This document shows, piece by piece, positions 32,419 through 45,500 of a DNA stretch of 64,000 bases; the first letter of the stretch is position 1; the number at the start of each line of letters is the position of its first letter. The notes under the pieces were generated by a model, which saw only the letters and a list, made by a program, of their open reading frames with translations, ran no database searches and had not been told where the DNA came from. A program made the translations under genes and the position numbers. The DNA is from Phaeosaccion multiseriatum (Eukaryota > Ochrophyta, other classes): the NCBI GenBank assembly GCA_965112735.1, contig OZ218957.1, positions 2,418,001 through 2,482,000 on the forward strand, written 5' to 3'.

Positions 32419-35384
32419 TCAGCACGCAATCGCCTCCACGACGGCATTGCTTGAACTGCTGCCGCCTCCGCCGATGACCGGGTGGTGCTTGCTCGTCGTC
32501 TCCGAACGCAGGGGTTTATGCTCAGGGAACATTTTCTCGTAGAAGGCCCACAACTCATCACCACATGCCTGTGTAAGACAAGAGAGAGAGGGGGAGAGGC
32601 AGTGGGGTATCGGGGAGCGGGGGGGGGGGGGGGGGCATGTACGGTGAGTTCAACGGGCAGCAGTGGAGGGAGTGTCGTCGAGGGGGTGCGGAGGGAGGGA
32701 ACGGAGCCAAGGACGGAAGGAGAAGAGGGGAGGGAAGGCGTGGACGGAGAAGGATGGCGGTACGTTCTCAAAGCCCCCGAGCTCCTCAAGTGCCATCCTC
32801 CGTGCCTCAGTCCTGACACCCATTCCCGCTGTCCTGACACCCACCCCACCCACGCACCCAACCCACCTGAATGTCATACTGCGAAGTCTGCGTGAGTTCC
32901 TCCAGCCCCTTTCGCCACAGGGGGGTGATGGACAGCGCCCTCCGTGCTGTGAGGATAGAAGCCGCGGCCACCGTGGCGGCTGGGTAGGCCTGGAAGACAA
33001 CATCTTGTTGACATAGGTTGCCGAAGAACTCCACGTACTTTCTTGTGTAACGCACCACCTGTTTTGCGGTAATTAGTCAAGCAGTGCGTAGGAGTAGGAG
33101 TAAAGCAAAAAAAGGTTGAAGCCGTGCATAGTTGAGGATGGGGGGAGGGGGGAGCAGAGGGGAGGGGCGGGTGGTGAGCAGGGTGCTTTAGTCTTTTGTC
33201 TTTCATCACCACCAGCAGCAAGCACCCGCAACGACGCTGAACAGTCATGCCTCATGCCCCAAGCTCCTTCTTCCCCCTCATGTGGGTACTAATTCGCGCG
33301 CACATACACATACACACACACACGTGCCAGCCCCATTCAAAGCAGATAGAACAGAAAAAAATAACAAAATTGGGCCCAGTCCCTCTTCCCCTCCCTCCCT
33401 CCCTCCCTCCCTCACCTTCTCAATGAGCGGCCGTCCCTGGCAAGTATCTGAGTCGAAGGTAACCCCCCGGTACAGGTAGAAGCCCAGGAAGTGCATGGTG
33501 GTTACTCTGGAGAGGTCCCAGTTCAGCCGCTGAGACAGGTCCAGCTCCCCCCTCGTGATGGCTCCTGTAGTGAGGCGGAGCTCCGATGCGTCGGCAAGCT
33601 CGGACACCTAGTCGTTGGTTTTGGTGTTGTTGTTGTTGTTGTTGTTGTTGTTGCAAGGGAAGGTTTTCATTTGTTTGGATACAATCACAACGGGTTTGAT
33701 TAGCAGGTGAATAAAGTGGACGACGCCTCACGGTGGGGGAAGTGTGAGTTGACTCAGGCTGTGTCCTCCTCTTCCACTCTCCCTCCCCCCTCCTCCTCTT
33801 CCACTCACCCTCCCCTCTCTCCCCATTTAAAAATTAAAAAAGCAAACAAAAACGCAGACGTACGTACCATGGGCATGTTGCACTCCGCCTCCTCATACTT
33901 GGCCGCCACACTCAGGCAGCACACCGCCCTCAGACGCCATTGGTTGAGATTACACGCCGATAAGTGCATGAGCTCATCAAGGTAGGCAATGGCCGTGTGG
34001 ATGGTCACCGATTGCAGATGCAGCTCCTCCCCCACCTCGCTCACCCAATCCACCATGTAACGTCGGTGCGCCAGGAACTCCGCGCTGTTGCTCAGACTCC
34101 GTCGGGAGAAGCGTTTCAGGTCCTTCTCCCGCCAGTAGCTGATGACGGTGGCAGAGGGAAACCCCATTACCACGTCCACGTCGTCCTGCTCCGAGCGCAC
34201 CCCCCCGCCCCTTCCTCCTCGTCCTCCCACCTCGTCCTCATCCTCCACTACCCCAAGGTCGCTGCAGCTCATCGGCGTCATCCGGTCGTTCTCAATGCGC
34301 ACCGTAGATGCAGTGGTGGAACCGATGGAGCCGAAGAGCGGTGTGCCTCTGCTGTGGTTATACGCCTTGTGATGCGAAATGACGTAACACTCATCGTCCT
34401 CCACCAGTGCATCTCCATGCATGGCATACGTGCTGCTTGCATCGATATCGGACCCGATCGTGGAGGGTGCCATGTGCACCGCCGTTGAGAGGTTGAGAGG
34501 GGTGGTACTGGGAGTAGGTCTGACTGCTGAGGATGCCGCTGCTAATACTGAAAAGGTGGGCGCCCTTGCCCCAGCGGCAACAGGGGTTGACTCCCTCTTT
34601 GGCGCCACCATCGTGGACATCATCACCGGTGCGGGGTGAGAGAGACCCTGCCCGCCGTCTTCTGCATCTTCAGAGCACTCTACCACATTCTGCGGAGCTG
34701 GTGCTGCCGTCGGCTGGTGATGTTGGCTGGTGGTGGCGGTGGGTTAGGAGGGGCGGGGGCGGGCGAAGACAGGAAGGAGGGACAGCGTGAGAGGGAGACG
34801 TTTCTTTCTGCATGTCTGTACCTTGTTGTGAGCTGCGAGCTCCTTGCCCCGCACCACTGCCTCACACCCTCGCCCTCCCCCCCAGCCCCCCCCCCCGCTC
34901 CTACCACCCGCCTCTTATCCAGATTCGGGGCGCTAAGTTAGGAACGCTCTCTGATTTCGACTCGCCACCCCTCTCCCCTTCACGTCTTCCAGGGGAAGCT
35001 GCCCAACTGGAAGCCCCCCACCCCAGGTGGCACACCCAAGGTGGGGGCACGAAACATCGAAAGAACGCCGCCCCCAGCCCTTCAAAAGCCCGTGCTGTTC
35101 GCTGCGTAGACGTTTTCTCACCTCTCCCGTTTTCCGGTCTTGGCGCTGCCGGAGCCCTTCGCAGTCTGACCACTGCTGGAGCAGCAGTTGCTGCCCTTGT
35201 CCGACCCCCCGGACGTGCTCTCCTTTCCATGCTTCCCCCCCCTGCTCCTGCTGCCTTTGCCAGCGTTCTTAGCACCTCCGCACCCGCAGCCCTTGTCCTT
35301 ACTAGCGTTGCTGCTCTTCCCGATCCGGCTAAACAGATGGAAGTTCGCCACCGCCTGCAGCATGGACTTGGTGCCCGAAGACAT
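32419..35384 (-). CDS. Cyclin
   Basis: Five exons join in frame: 35122-35384, 33868-34726, 33416-33607, 32867-33058 and 32419-32568, giving 551 residues. The N-terminal 85 residues are basic and Ser/Gly/Cys-rich (KDKGCGCGGAKNAGKGSRSR). A disordered stretch leads to the cyclin box: SYWREKDLKRFSR, then RRYMVDWVSEVGEELHL, TIHTAIAYLDELM and CCLSVAAKYEEAE. This is the canonical MRxxLVDW…TxxxAVxxLD…A…AxKYEE pattern. The Arg and Asp of 'RRYMVDW' and the Lys/Glu of 'AAKYEEAE' are the residues that normally contact a cyclin-dependent kinase. The C-terminal lobe follows (AYPAATVAAASILTARRAL). The long N-terminus and order of lobes fit A/B/J-type mitotic or core cyclins; I cannot fix the subclass. No obvious destruction box is seen. 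Confidence 0.85.
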
Positions 35385-36609
35385 GGCGCCGCCGTGGAGG
35401 TCCTCCCCCCGTCCGCCCCGCTGGTTCCCAAACTCTTCTCTACCCCTACGATGACAACAGCCAATTTTATAAATAACCACCAGTCATTGCTCTCCAGCAA
35501 AGCCCCAACAAAAGCAACAGCAGCCAAAGCAACGACACACCTCCCAGGTAGCAAGTCCTAACAACCCCACCTCCCTTCTCTAGCACTACAATAATTTGCT
35601 TTGGTTTTCCAGCAGCTGTTGGTCCCCCGATGAACCCTATCGGGCTGTAAAAAATATATCGACTTTTTCGAGACGCCGTTAACGTTGAGTTTTCAACGTT
35701 TGACTAAATTTTACTTTTGTCCTCTCTTGCCGTTCTCTCCGATATCGAATACTGAACATGACTATCAGAGGCTCATGCGACCTGCTGAGAGCCGGCGTCA
35801 ACAGTGCGAACCACCGGCCGGGGGCGGGGGGCGTCACTAGCAAGCAGTAGAACGAACAAAAGGGGCCGGGTTGCACCTCGCACAACGCTCTCTCTCCCAC
35901 CACGAATGCCGGTGAGTGGCCTTCGCCTGTGACGGACTCCTCTCCTTCCATGCTGCTGCATTCCTACACGGAGTGATGGGGTGGAAGTGCCAAACGCTGT
36001 GCAAAACGCCGTGCAAAATGCTCGAAGACATGCTCGCTCGCCCCCCCCCTCCCCCCCCCCCCTCGCACTTAACGCGCCCCACCTGTCCGCCCGCGCCTCT
36101 TTGCTCCATGTGGAGCAAGAGCAAGTAGGCTATGTACATACGGCCGCCCAGGAGTGACCTACCTGCCTGCCTGACTGACTAGCCAAGGTTTCCCTTCGCC
36201 CCAACCCCACCCCCCGGGGAGAGCCCAGAGCCCAGGGCAGGGGGGGATGAGCAGAGAACCTTTCACCCACTGCCGCTGCCGCGGCCCCGCAGCCTGCCTG
36301 CAGGGCTTTAATTAATCCACCCAGGAACCAACCAACCAACCAACCAACCACACCCCTCCCTCCCTCCTACCACACAGAAGACAGACTTGAGACATGGGGG
36401 GGCTCCGCTCCAATCCACAGGCGAAGGGACGGGCAGGCAGGCAGGCAGGCAGGCAGCCAGGCAGGCAGCCAGGCCCGGGGCAGGGCGGCGAGGGCGGACA
36501 TGCTGGGTGATGTGAAGAGCCGAAGAACGAGCCAAAGATGATGCCCCCACCGAGCCGAAGAGCGAACTACCGAAGTAGGGCCGACAGAAGAGAGAGAGTG
36601 ATGGAGGGA

Positions 36610-36656
<47 letters not shown>

Positions 36657-36775
36657 CGAGGACAGAGAGAGATGGGTGGAGAGGTGTAGTCTAGTTGGGC
36701 GGGGAGAAGGAGAAGAAAGACCGAGAGAGAGAGCGCCTGGCCAGGTGCTGCTGTCAAGCACCCTAGTTGGGTCCC
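35385..36775. other. Intergenic region between two minus-strand genes
   Basis: 5' flank of the cyclin gene and 3' flank of SKP1. It contains the hairpin AACGTTGAGTTTTCAACGTT (35690-35709) and a (GA)n run (36616-36650). A (GGCA)n run follows AACC repeats near 36330-36475. I see no gene. Confidence 0.5.
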
Positions 36776-37723
36776 CTAGTTGGGTGGAGAAGCTGGCTCT
36801 GTACTCCACTTGTTCTCCTCTCGAAGCCGCCGCTCAATATCCGGAGAGAGTTCCCCTTCAATACCCAGTGTTTCCTGTATGTCAAGAGGGGTGGAAGGCG
36901 TTGTGGTCAGGCGCAATGCGGTGTGGCGCCAAGGGAGAGGGGCGAGAGACGTGTAGGGATGGGGGGGAAGGGGAGGGGATGGGAGGAGAAAAGAGAGAAA
37001 GGAAAGAATACGACGGGGTGGTAGGGGGAGGTGGGGGGGGGAGGGACAACAGTTAGAGAGAGGCACAAGAGGTGAAGGAAAGAGAGGAGAGCTGACAGCA
37101 GCAGGTGGATGTGTGGTGGAACGGCGCCCGCTCCCGCCCGCAACATGCCCCTGACTGTGTCTGTGCTGCCCATGTTGACCTTACAGTCTGCGCTCCCGCG
37201 CACTCCCTCTCTCCCTCCCCTTCATCCGTCGCTCCCTCCCTCTCCCTCCTTAGCGTCCCTCTCCCTCCCTCTCTCCCTCCCTTCCGGGTGAGGGCAGGCC
37301 AGGGCACCAAAAGTAAAACGACTTATGACTGCCTCGTGCTCGGCCCGCCGCTCTCCCAGAGACAAAACGCCAAATGTATATCTCCCTCACTCACTCACTC
37401 ACTCCCTCACTTACTCCCTCCCTCACTCACTCACTCCCTCACTCCCTCCCTCCCTCCCTCCCTCACTCACTCACTCGCTCACTCACTCCCTCACTCACTC
37501 ACTCACTCACTCACTCACTCACCCGCACTTGATCCGGAGTCTTGTTCATGATGAGTAAGCCGAGTGTGGCCGAGGTAAGGTCGAACAGAGGCTTGATGTC
37601 CATGTAATTGGCTGCCAGCATGAGCTCTATAAGCATGCTGGTGCCCCCCAGGCCCTCCAGGAAGGAGCAGTACCACTCCTGCACGTGGTCTTGGACAGTG
37701 CGACCGAATTTGATGGGCTAAGC

Positions 37724-37762
<39 letters not shown>

Positions 37763-38103
37763 TGTGTGTGTGTGAGTGAGTGAGTGTGTACACCGGTGTG
37801 TGTGGGGGGGGGGGGGTGGGGTTGGAAGGACGGAAGGAAGGAAGGAAGGAAGGGACGTGAGGAGAAGGAGGGAGGCGGGTGGGGCGGGAGGCGGGAAGAA
37901 CATTTGAGAATGGGGGGGGGGGGGGCAAGACAAGAGACAGAACACAAAAAGGGGGCGTAAGGGAGAAAGCGGCTGACAGATGGGAGTCGTTGGCTCATGT
38001 GGTGCCCATGTCAGCCCTTCCTTCCTCTCGGGCCTTGCTACCGCGGCGGCCTCTGTGCGTGTTTCACGCTTCCTACCTGGGGGAGCTTGCTCATGGGCTC
38101 CTC

Positions 38104-38199
<96 letters not shown>

Positions 38200-38762
38200 A
38201 GAGCCACACACACACACAGAGAGTGAGAGAGGAAAGCGACGGAGAGTGAGCGAGGGAGGGAGGGTGTGTGTGTGCGAGAGGGGGGGGGGGGAGAGGGAAT
38301 GAGAAAGAGAGAGGGCGAGTCAAGCAAGCGCAAATCCGTCGGTCTCAGACTCTCTCTTCACCACGGACCCACAGCAGGCCTGTTTAGGCATGGCATGGAG
38401 CGAGCAAGTCACAGTCGCCCCTCTAGATCGTATCGAGTTGGGCGGGCCGGGTGGGCCGAGGCGTGTCTACATGTTTCGAGGAAAAAAAACGAGGCACCAA
38501 TCGAACCTGATGCCAAAGTATAGAAGGGCAACACTACCCCACTAAACCAGTATTGCGGGTTGCCCTTCTATCCTTTTTCCGCCCAATATATATACTATAG
38601 GGTAGGGAACCTTTCAATCACCGGCAGTCACTCTCGGCTCTTCAGCCCCGCACCTTACGCACCTGACAGTGATTGCAGAAGTCCACTACCTGTGAGGAGG
38701 AGGAGGAGGAGGAGGAGGAGGAGGAGGAGGAGGAGGAGGAGGAGGAGGAGGAGGAGGAGGAG

Positions 38763-38799
<37 letters not shown>

Positions 38800-38861
38800 A
38801 TGGATCATGCACGGGGCATTGGTCAGGCAACGGAAGGAGGAGAGAACATTGAGGATAACAG

Positions 38862-38895
<34 letters not shown>

Positions 38896-39455
38896 AAAAA
38901 GCCAGCACCCCTCAGAAGCTGGGAGGATAGCACAAGCGGGGAGGGGGGGAGGAAAGGAAGGAGAGGGGCCCTGTGGAGGAGGGAGGGAGGGATGAAAAGA
39001 GTGGCACGTCCAGCGAAGGGAGGGCGACCCCCTGAGATGAAAGTACACACGGCTGCGTACCTTGGAGAGCACCTCACTCTTCATTGTGGGCAGCGGGATG
39101 CCTTGCTCGTCGCTCTCGGAGGCCCAGCCTGGTGTGGAGAAGGGAAGAGGCAAGGCAGAGCGAGCCCCGATCAGATCTTATCTCCTCTCCCACCTTTTCC
39201 CTCTCAATCTACCCTCTTTTTATTCCCATGCTCTGCTGTGTCGTGTGTCTCACGTTCACCTCTCATGTGTTTCCAGTCCTCTCCCCTGTTCCTTCAAAGC
39301 GTGCCACCAACACCCCGGCCTGCCCTGCTGCTGAGCCTTCCAAGCAGCTTACCGTCAATGGTCACCTTCACGAGCTCACTGAGGACAGCGGCTTCCCGAC
39401 TGAGCTTGTGCTCCGAACCGCTCTGGCTCACCAGGGTAATCTCCTCTCCCGTCAT
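36776..39455 (-). CDS. SKP1: SKP1, adaptor of SCF ubiquitin ligases
   Basis: Six exons join in frame: 39353-39455, 39061-39128, 38663-38689, 38077-38103, 37523-37717 and 36776-36874, giving 172 residues, the normal SKP1 size. The N-terminal POZ fold reads ITLVSQSGSEHKLSREAAVL, SELVKVTIDG and VVDFCNHCQ. The C-terminal Skp1 dimerisation/F-box-binding part reads ELMLAANYMDIKPLFDL, NKTPDQVR and LSPDIERRLREENKW. SKP1 bridges F-box proteins to CUL1. Two internal exons are only 27 nt each, and several splice sites are embedded in satellites: the exon 5 donor lies in a (GTGA)n run, the exon 4 acceptor directly abuts (TG)n, and the exon 3 acceptor abuts (CTC)n. The final residues differ from the usual EWCED end (KWSTEPASPPN). 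Confidence 0.95.
38107..38197. repeat. (CA)n microsatellite abutting an SKP1 splice acceptor
   Basis: About 45 CA units. On the coding strand this is (TG)n running directly into the CAG acceptor of the 27-nt exon 38077-38103, with no normal pyrimidine tract in between. Confidence 0.95.
38482..38567 (-). pseudogene. tRNA-like Pol III relic inside an SKP1 intron
   Basis: On the minus strand the sequence has an A-box (TGGTTTAGTGGGG, complement of 38537-38549), a B-box-like GGTTCGATTGG (38497-38507) 42 nt downstream, and a T8 run (38482-38489) as a Pol III terminator. Box sequences and spacing are tRNA-like, most like a Gly/Asp-type head. A full cloverleaf cannot be folded: the acceptor pairs imperfectly and the T-stem lacks its 3' strand. 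A hairpin formed by GTTGCCCTTCTAT and its complement overlaps the 5' half. It is best read as a degraded tRNA or tRNA-derived SINE head. Confidence 0.45.
38694..38795. repeat. (GGA)n-(GA)n microsatellite in SKP1 intron 2
   Basis: Pure trinucleotide then dinucleotide array. On the coding strand it is (TC)n-(CTC)n and serves as the pyrimidine tract of the 27-nt exon at 38663. Confidence 0.95.
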
Positions 39456-40063
39456 CCCCTTCGCCACCACAGCCCTGTCTCGCGGTCTTATTGCACAAGT
39501 GGTGCTCCTCCACACAGCAGCAGTAGAAGCCGTAGCAGGAAGAGATAGGGATGGGGAGGAGAAGGTTTGGTAAGGCAGGGAGTCCCGGGGGGCCCTGGTC
39601 GGATGCGAGGGCGGAAAAGTAAAATTGCCCAAGAGGGAAGAGCCAGACGACGTGTAGCAGCCAAAGGGAACCCCCAGATAAGCAGCCGGGGCGAGAGCAG
39701 CAGCAGCCAGTGCTGATTTCCTCGTGTGCTTGACGATTCACTGCGTCGATATCCCCCCTCTCTCTCAAGGGGCTAGGGGGGCGATCCATCACATTGCAGG
39801 CTTAGAAACTTGGGAGAAAGGAGCCTCCGTGAAGGGGGGGACATTGGTGTGTGGAGAGTAGGCGTGGGGAACAGGGAAGGAAGGCGATGTTCTGGTCCAA
39901 CGATTGGAGAGGCACATGAGAGGCGTGACTGCGGCAAGGGAGGAGAGGGCACCGTACCCGCATGAGGAGTAGGTCACTGTGAGAAGGACGGCTAGTATCA
40001 CTGCCCGTCGCCTAGCGCGGGGGAGGGGGGGGCGGGGCGAAGCTTCCACTGTAGGCGCGAAGG
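39456..40063. promoter_or_regulatory. Divergent intergenic promoter region
   Basis: 608 bp between the ATGs of SKP1 (minus) and the JAMM gene (plus). GC-rich, with G8 runs; an in-frame TAG just upstream of 40064 fixes the right boundary. No specific motif can be named. Confidence 0.4.
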
Positions 40064-41220
40064 ATGGAGAGAGAAGAACGGAGGGAGGAGAGGGGGGAAG
40101 AGGGGCAAACAGCTCCTCCATCGGGAGTAACACAGGTCCCTGCATCAGACGCAACGTTGGGTGTTGGAGGCGAAGCGGATGGAGGAGAAGTGGTGCCAGC
40201 ACCAGCAGTAGCAGTCGGTGATCTTTCACCCCCCTCGACGCCAAGTGCTGCCGCATCGGAGGTGCCTACAGCTTCAGTATTAGCAGCAGTAGGACCAATA
40301 GTAGGAGGAGTAGCCGTAACAGAGGAGGTGAACAGGACCACAGCGGCGACCGCAGGAGTGGTAGCAGCCGCTGTACCGGAAGAGAGTCAAGCAGGAGCAA
40401 GCTCGGATGGAGGGGAGGTGGGCCAAACAGGGACCGCAGGGGACAAAGAGAGAGTCTCATCCAGTCTCGGAGCTAGCGCGGAGGACTCAGACAAGGAGTG
40501 CCCCGCCTTACAACAGAGCTCTACTCCAAGTCAGGAAAGCAGCAGCGAGATGGGCATGCACAAGGCTGTGACAGACAAGGCAGCAGCAACAGCAGCACCA
40601 CCACCACTTTGTGATACACCACCAGTAGCACCACCGCCAGGAGCAGCAGTAGGAGTAGTAGCACCACCGCCAGGAGCAGCAGTAGAAATAGAAATAGAAG
40701 CGAATGGGGAGAAGGGAGAGGAGGAGGGAGTGGCTCTGGGGAAGATGGTTGAGAATGAGATGGAGAAGAGCGACACAAAGGGAAAGCAGGCACCAGCAGT
40801 AGCAGCAGCAGCAGCAGTAGTAGATCCACCTGCACCACCACCACCAGCAGCCGCGGTGGAAACAGAAGCGAAGGGGGAGAAGGGAGAGGAGGAGGGAATG
40901 GCTGTGGGGAACATGGTCGAGGAAGAGATGGAGAAGGGCGACACACCAAGAACTGCAGTGAGTCCCCGGCCACAAGAGGTGTGCCCTTCCCCCTCTTCTT
41001 CCTCCTTGACTGGGAAGGAAGGGATCGGAGCAGCAGTAGCAGCAGCAGCGGCAGCAAAAGCAGCAGTAACAGCTGTTGCAACAGCAGCAGCAGAGGGGAT
41101 GGAAACCGAGGGAGCGAATGGAGCGGCGGGGGCTGAGAAGGAGCGTGCTGTGGAGAACATGGTCCAGGAGGGTGTGGAAAAGAGCGACACAACGGAGAAA
41201 GAGGCCACAGCAGTGGCAGA

Positions 41221-41253
<33 letters not shown>

Positions 41254-42514
41254 AGAAGCAGCAGAAGCAGCAGCAAAGCCGATGAGGAATGAGGGAGGTG
41301 GGGATCAGGACAGCAAAGGTGATGGCAATGCGAGCAGCACCACCAGCAGCACCACCTCCGCCGCCACCCCCGCCACCACCACCACTACAACCCGCAGCAG
41401 CAGCAGCGGCGGCAGCAGCAGCAGCAGCACCGCCACCACCATCATCACCACCACCAAGGCATGCCGTACCACCCGCAGCAACGGCACCAGCAGCACCAGC
41501 ACCAGCACCAGCACCAGCGCCAGCAGCCGGGTGCGTAGCAAAACGCCGGGGCGCAAGAGTCGGGGCGGTGGCAACAAATGGAAGCAGGCCTCTCAAGACG
41601 AGGCACCCCGCCGCCCTACTCCTCGCCAAGCGGCAGCCGCGGATGGAAAGAGGAGAGAGGAGGAGAGGAGTAGAGAGGCTGCAAAACGCATCGCTGATAT
41701 GGATGTGAGTTTGGAGTTTGGAGTTTGTGTCTTTTTTGGGGTCTGGGAGCTTCCTTTGCTTGTTCTGCTTACTCCCTGTCTCACTCACTCTCACTCACTC
41801 ACTCACTCACTCACTTGCTGTTGCTTGCTTGCAGGAGGAAAAGAAGAAGCACTGGAAAGAGAGTCACCCGTACCCGCCTCGGAAGGACGCGGCAGAGGTG
41901 GAGAGGAGGAAGAAGAGACAGCTGCAGCAGCAGCAGTTGGTGATACAGCAGCAGCAGCAGCAGCAGGAGGAGGAGGAGGAGAAACAGGAGATGATACAGC
42001 CCCAACCCCACCACAAGGAAAAGAAGAACACCAAGAAGAAGAAAAATGTGAGTCTGGGTTTGAGTTTGCGCTTGCGCTTTGAGTGTTGCATACAGGCACG
42101 AAGATGGATATGTCGGATCGTGGGATCGATTCTTGGTGAAGGTCTAATGAACTGAACTGAATTGATCTGAACAGGCACAGAAGCTTTCTTCTTCTCCTAA
42201 GGTCACATAAACTGAAAATATTTTTTATTTTTTTTAGAGAGAGGTTAGAGATACATTCTGTGGATGATGACTCACGCATCGATCTCTGATGTGCGTAAGC
42301 GAATATGAACTGTCTGTCTGCTGATCTCCCATCCTTCTCACCTCGCCCACCCGCCCACCCGCCCGCCCGCCCGCCGGTGTCCGGTGTATGTGTAATACAT
42401 ATAATATATGTGTGTGTGTTCCCATGAGAAGGAGCGTAGGACGAGCGCCACTCTCGCTGTGGACCCCGCGGCGGAGAAGCTGGCGGTCAAATTTGCGGAG
42501 GCGAAGAAGGCAAA

Positions 42515-42569
<55 letters not shown>

Positions 42570-45500
42570 GCAGTTGGTGGTACAGCAGCTGTGTGTGATA
42601 CACCATCGCCAGAAGAAGGACAAGAGGCAGGACAAGAGGGAGGGAAGGGTGGGAGAGGGAGTGCGAAAGAGGGAACAGTAGCATCAGCAGCACCAGCAGT
42701 ACCAGTAACAGAGGATGAAGACGAAGAGCGGACGGGGGCAAGACAAGGGAAGAGAGGCCAGGGGAAGGGCAGGAAGGGCAGCAGCGAAGGAGGACAAGAA
42801 GGAAGAGGAGGGAGCAAGGACAGACGAGGAGAGAGAAGAAAGAACGAAAGGGTAGGAGAGAGGGGGGGAGAGGGGAGAGGCGAAAGCGGAGAAGGAGGGG
42901 GAGAGGGGGGTAGCGAAAGCAGATCACACCGTCACCGCCGGAGGGAGAACTCCGGCAGTGAGAAGGGCAGTCGGGAGGAGATTGTGACGACGGAGGGGAA
43001 GAAGGGTGGTCACAGAAAGCTGACACTGGCTGCCAGCGAGAAGAGCAGTCAGGAGGAGGCAGCGACGGCGGAGGAGGAGCATACGAGCAGCCAAGTCGCA
43101 GAGACGGAGGAGCGGAGTCAGACTCGGAGTCGCAAAAGGTCGATACCGCCCAACGAGAAGGTCAGTCGTCACAGTCAGGAGGCAGAGACGGAGCAGAAGG
43201 GCAGTCACGAAAGCTCGATGCCGGACGACGAGAAGGTCAGTCGTCACAGTCAGGAGGCAGAGACGGAGCAGAAGGGCAGTCACGAAAGCTCGATGCCGGA
43301 CGACGAGAAGGTCAGTCGTCACAGTCAGGAGGCAGAGACGGAGCAGAAGGGCAGTCACGAAAGCTCGATGCCGGACGACGAGAAGGTCAGTCGTCACAGT
43401 CAGGAGGCAGAGACGGAGCAGAAGGGCAGTCACGAAAGCTCGATGCCGCACGACGAGAAGGTCAGTCGTCACAGTCAGGAGGCAGAGACGGAGCAGAAGG
43501 GCAGTCACGAAAGCTCGATGCCGCACGACGAGAAGGTCAGTCGTCACAGTCAGGAGGCAGAGACGGAGCAGAAGGGCAGTCACGAAAGCTCGATGCCGGA
43601 CGACGAGAAGGTCAGTCACGAGACAGAGACGGCGGAGCAGGGCAACGAGGGTGAAGAGACGGAGCAGCAGGAGAGCAGTCACGTGAGTTCGATACCTGCC
43701 AGCGAGATGTTCAGTCGTCAGAGTGAGGAGCTAGAGACGGAGCAGAAGAGCAGTGAGCGGGCAGAGACGGCGAAGGGCCCGCAAGATGCTGAGACGGAGC
43801 AGCAGAAGACGACTTACAGGCAGGAGGCAGCAACGGAGCAGAAGAGCACTCAAGAGATAGAGACGGAGCAGCAGAAGACGAATCCCAAAAGTTCCCCATC
43901 GCCCAGTGAGAAGAGCAGTCAGGATGGAGAGACGGAGGAGCAGAGCTGTCAAGCTACAGAGGCGGAGGAGGAGAAGAAGAGCAGCCACGTGAGTTTAGAC
44001 CCTGTCAGTGAGGAGATGAATCACACTCAGGAGGTAGAGACAGAGAAGGGCAGTCAAGACGCAGAGACGGAGAAGCACAAGAAGGGGAATGATCAGAGTG
44101 CGATGCCGGCCAAGAAGAGGAATGATCAGAATGCGATGCCGGCCAGCGAGAAGGAGATCAGTCAAGACGCAGAGATGGAGGAGCAGAAAAGCAGTGAAAG
44201 TACAACAGGGACCGAGAAGGACAGTGAACATGTAGAGACGGAGCAGCGCAAGGGGAGTCGCAGACGAGGTGTCAGCGAGACGGAGAGTGTGAGTCAAGGC
44301 GGAGGAGAAAAAGAACACTCGACGAGGGGGCACAGGAAGCGGAAAGCGACCAAAGAGAAAAGCACTGAGGACGGAGAGACAGAGGAGAAGAGCAGTCATG
44401 ATGGTGAGAAGGAGCAGCGCAAGAAGAGGAGTCACAAAAAGGGCATATCGGCCAGCGACAAGAGCAGTGAGGAGGGAGAGACGCAACAGAAGAAGAGGAG
44501 TCACAAAAAGGGCATATCGGCCAGCGACAAGAGCAGTGAGGAGGGAGAGACGCAGCGGAAGAAGAGGAGTCACAAAAGGTTGGTACCAGGCACGGAGAAG
44601 AGCCCCCAGGACAGCAATCCACCGAAGAGTGTTTCCAAGAGAAAGAGGGATGGGAGCAAACAGGCCAACGAGAGTGATCTGGAAAAAGAGAGCGAGGAGC
44701 GGGAAAATGAGGAGGAGGCGGAGGAGGGAGTCATCATCGCGGACGGCCATCGTCCACGTAGGATAAGTAGGAAGAAGAGTAGTAAAGCCAATGGTATCAG
44801 CAACAGCATCAGCACCAGTAGCAGGAGCAAGAAGAAGAAGAAGAGGGAAGAGATGCAAGACGACATCAGTGGTAGCGAGAGTACGGCAGCTCCCAACAAA
44901 GGCAAGCGCAAGAGAAAGAGCGGGGGGGGCAGTGGAGGAGGAGGGAGTGGCGGGGGAGCTCCAAGTACGAGTGCCCAGGAGGTTGACAGTGTGAGGGTTG
45001 AGGGAGACAAATCAGTAGCGGCAGCGGCAGCGGCAGCGGTTGCAGTTGGTGATACAGAGGCTCCACCCAGGAAGAAAGGCACAGCCAAGGGCAAGAGCAC
45101 AAGCAAGGGCAAGGGCAAGAGTCGGAGTAAGGCAAGAGGCGGAGCAGGTGGTGATACGGCAGCAGCAGGTGGTGATGCAGCAGCAGGGCGCAAGCCGCCA
45201 AGTCGGTCCAAGGCGGAGAAAGCGTGGGAGAATTTCGAGGTTGCCTTGCTTGGGGGGCCCTCCCACTCTAGCCGTCCCCCCCCGGACATCCTCCCTCAGC
45301 TGTGGAGGGACTCCGAGGTCCTCATGGGCAGGAGGGAAGGAGGGCCGGACTCGGTCTTTGGCTCCAACGTCTGGGACGAGACATGCTTTCAGGTAGAGAG
45401 AGACAGAGAGAGAGGGAGAGGTATACTTTCGTTGGGTCTCTCTCTCTATCTTCCTCTTTTCTTCATCCTTCTGCCTGGAGTGCGGGATGGGATGGCAGTG

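Noticed and set aside
40508-41794. Minus-strand frame rich in Cys and Ser
   Set aside because: Antisense shadow of CAG/GCA-rich coding sequence of the JAMM gene; no domain or splice structure of its own.
43161-43610. 75-bp direct repeats as a possible satellite or regulatory array
   Set aside because: The units are in frame, the encoded peptide is preserved and changes are mainly Asp/His codons, so it is a coding repeat.
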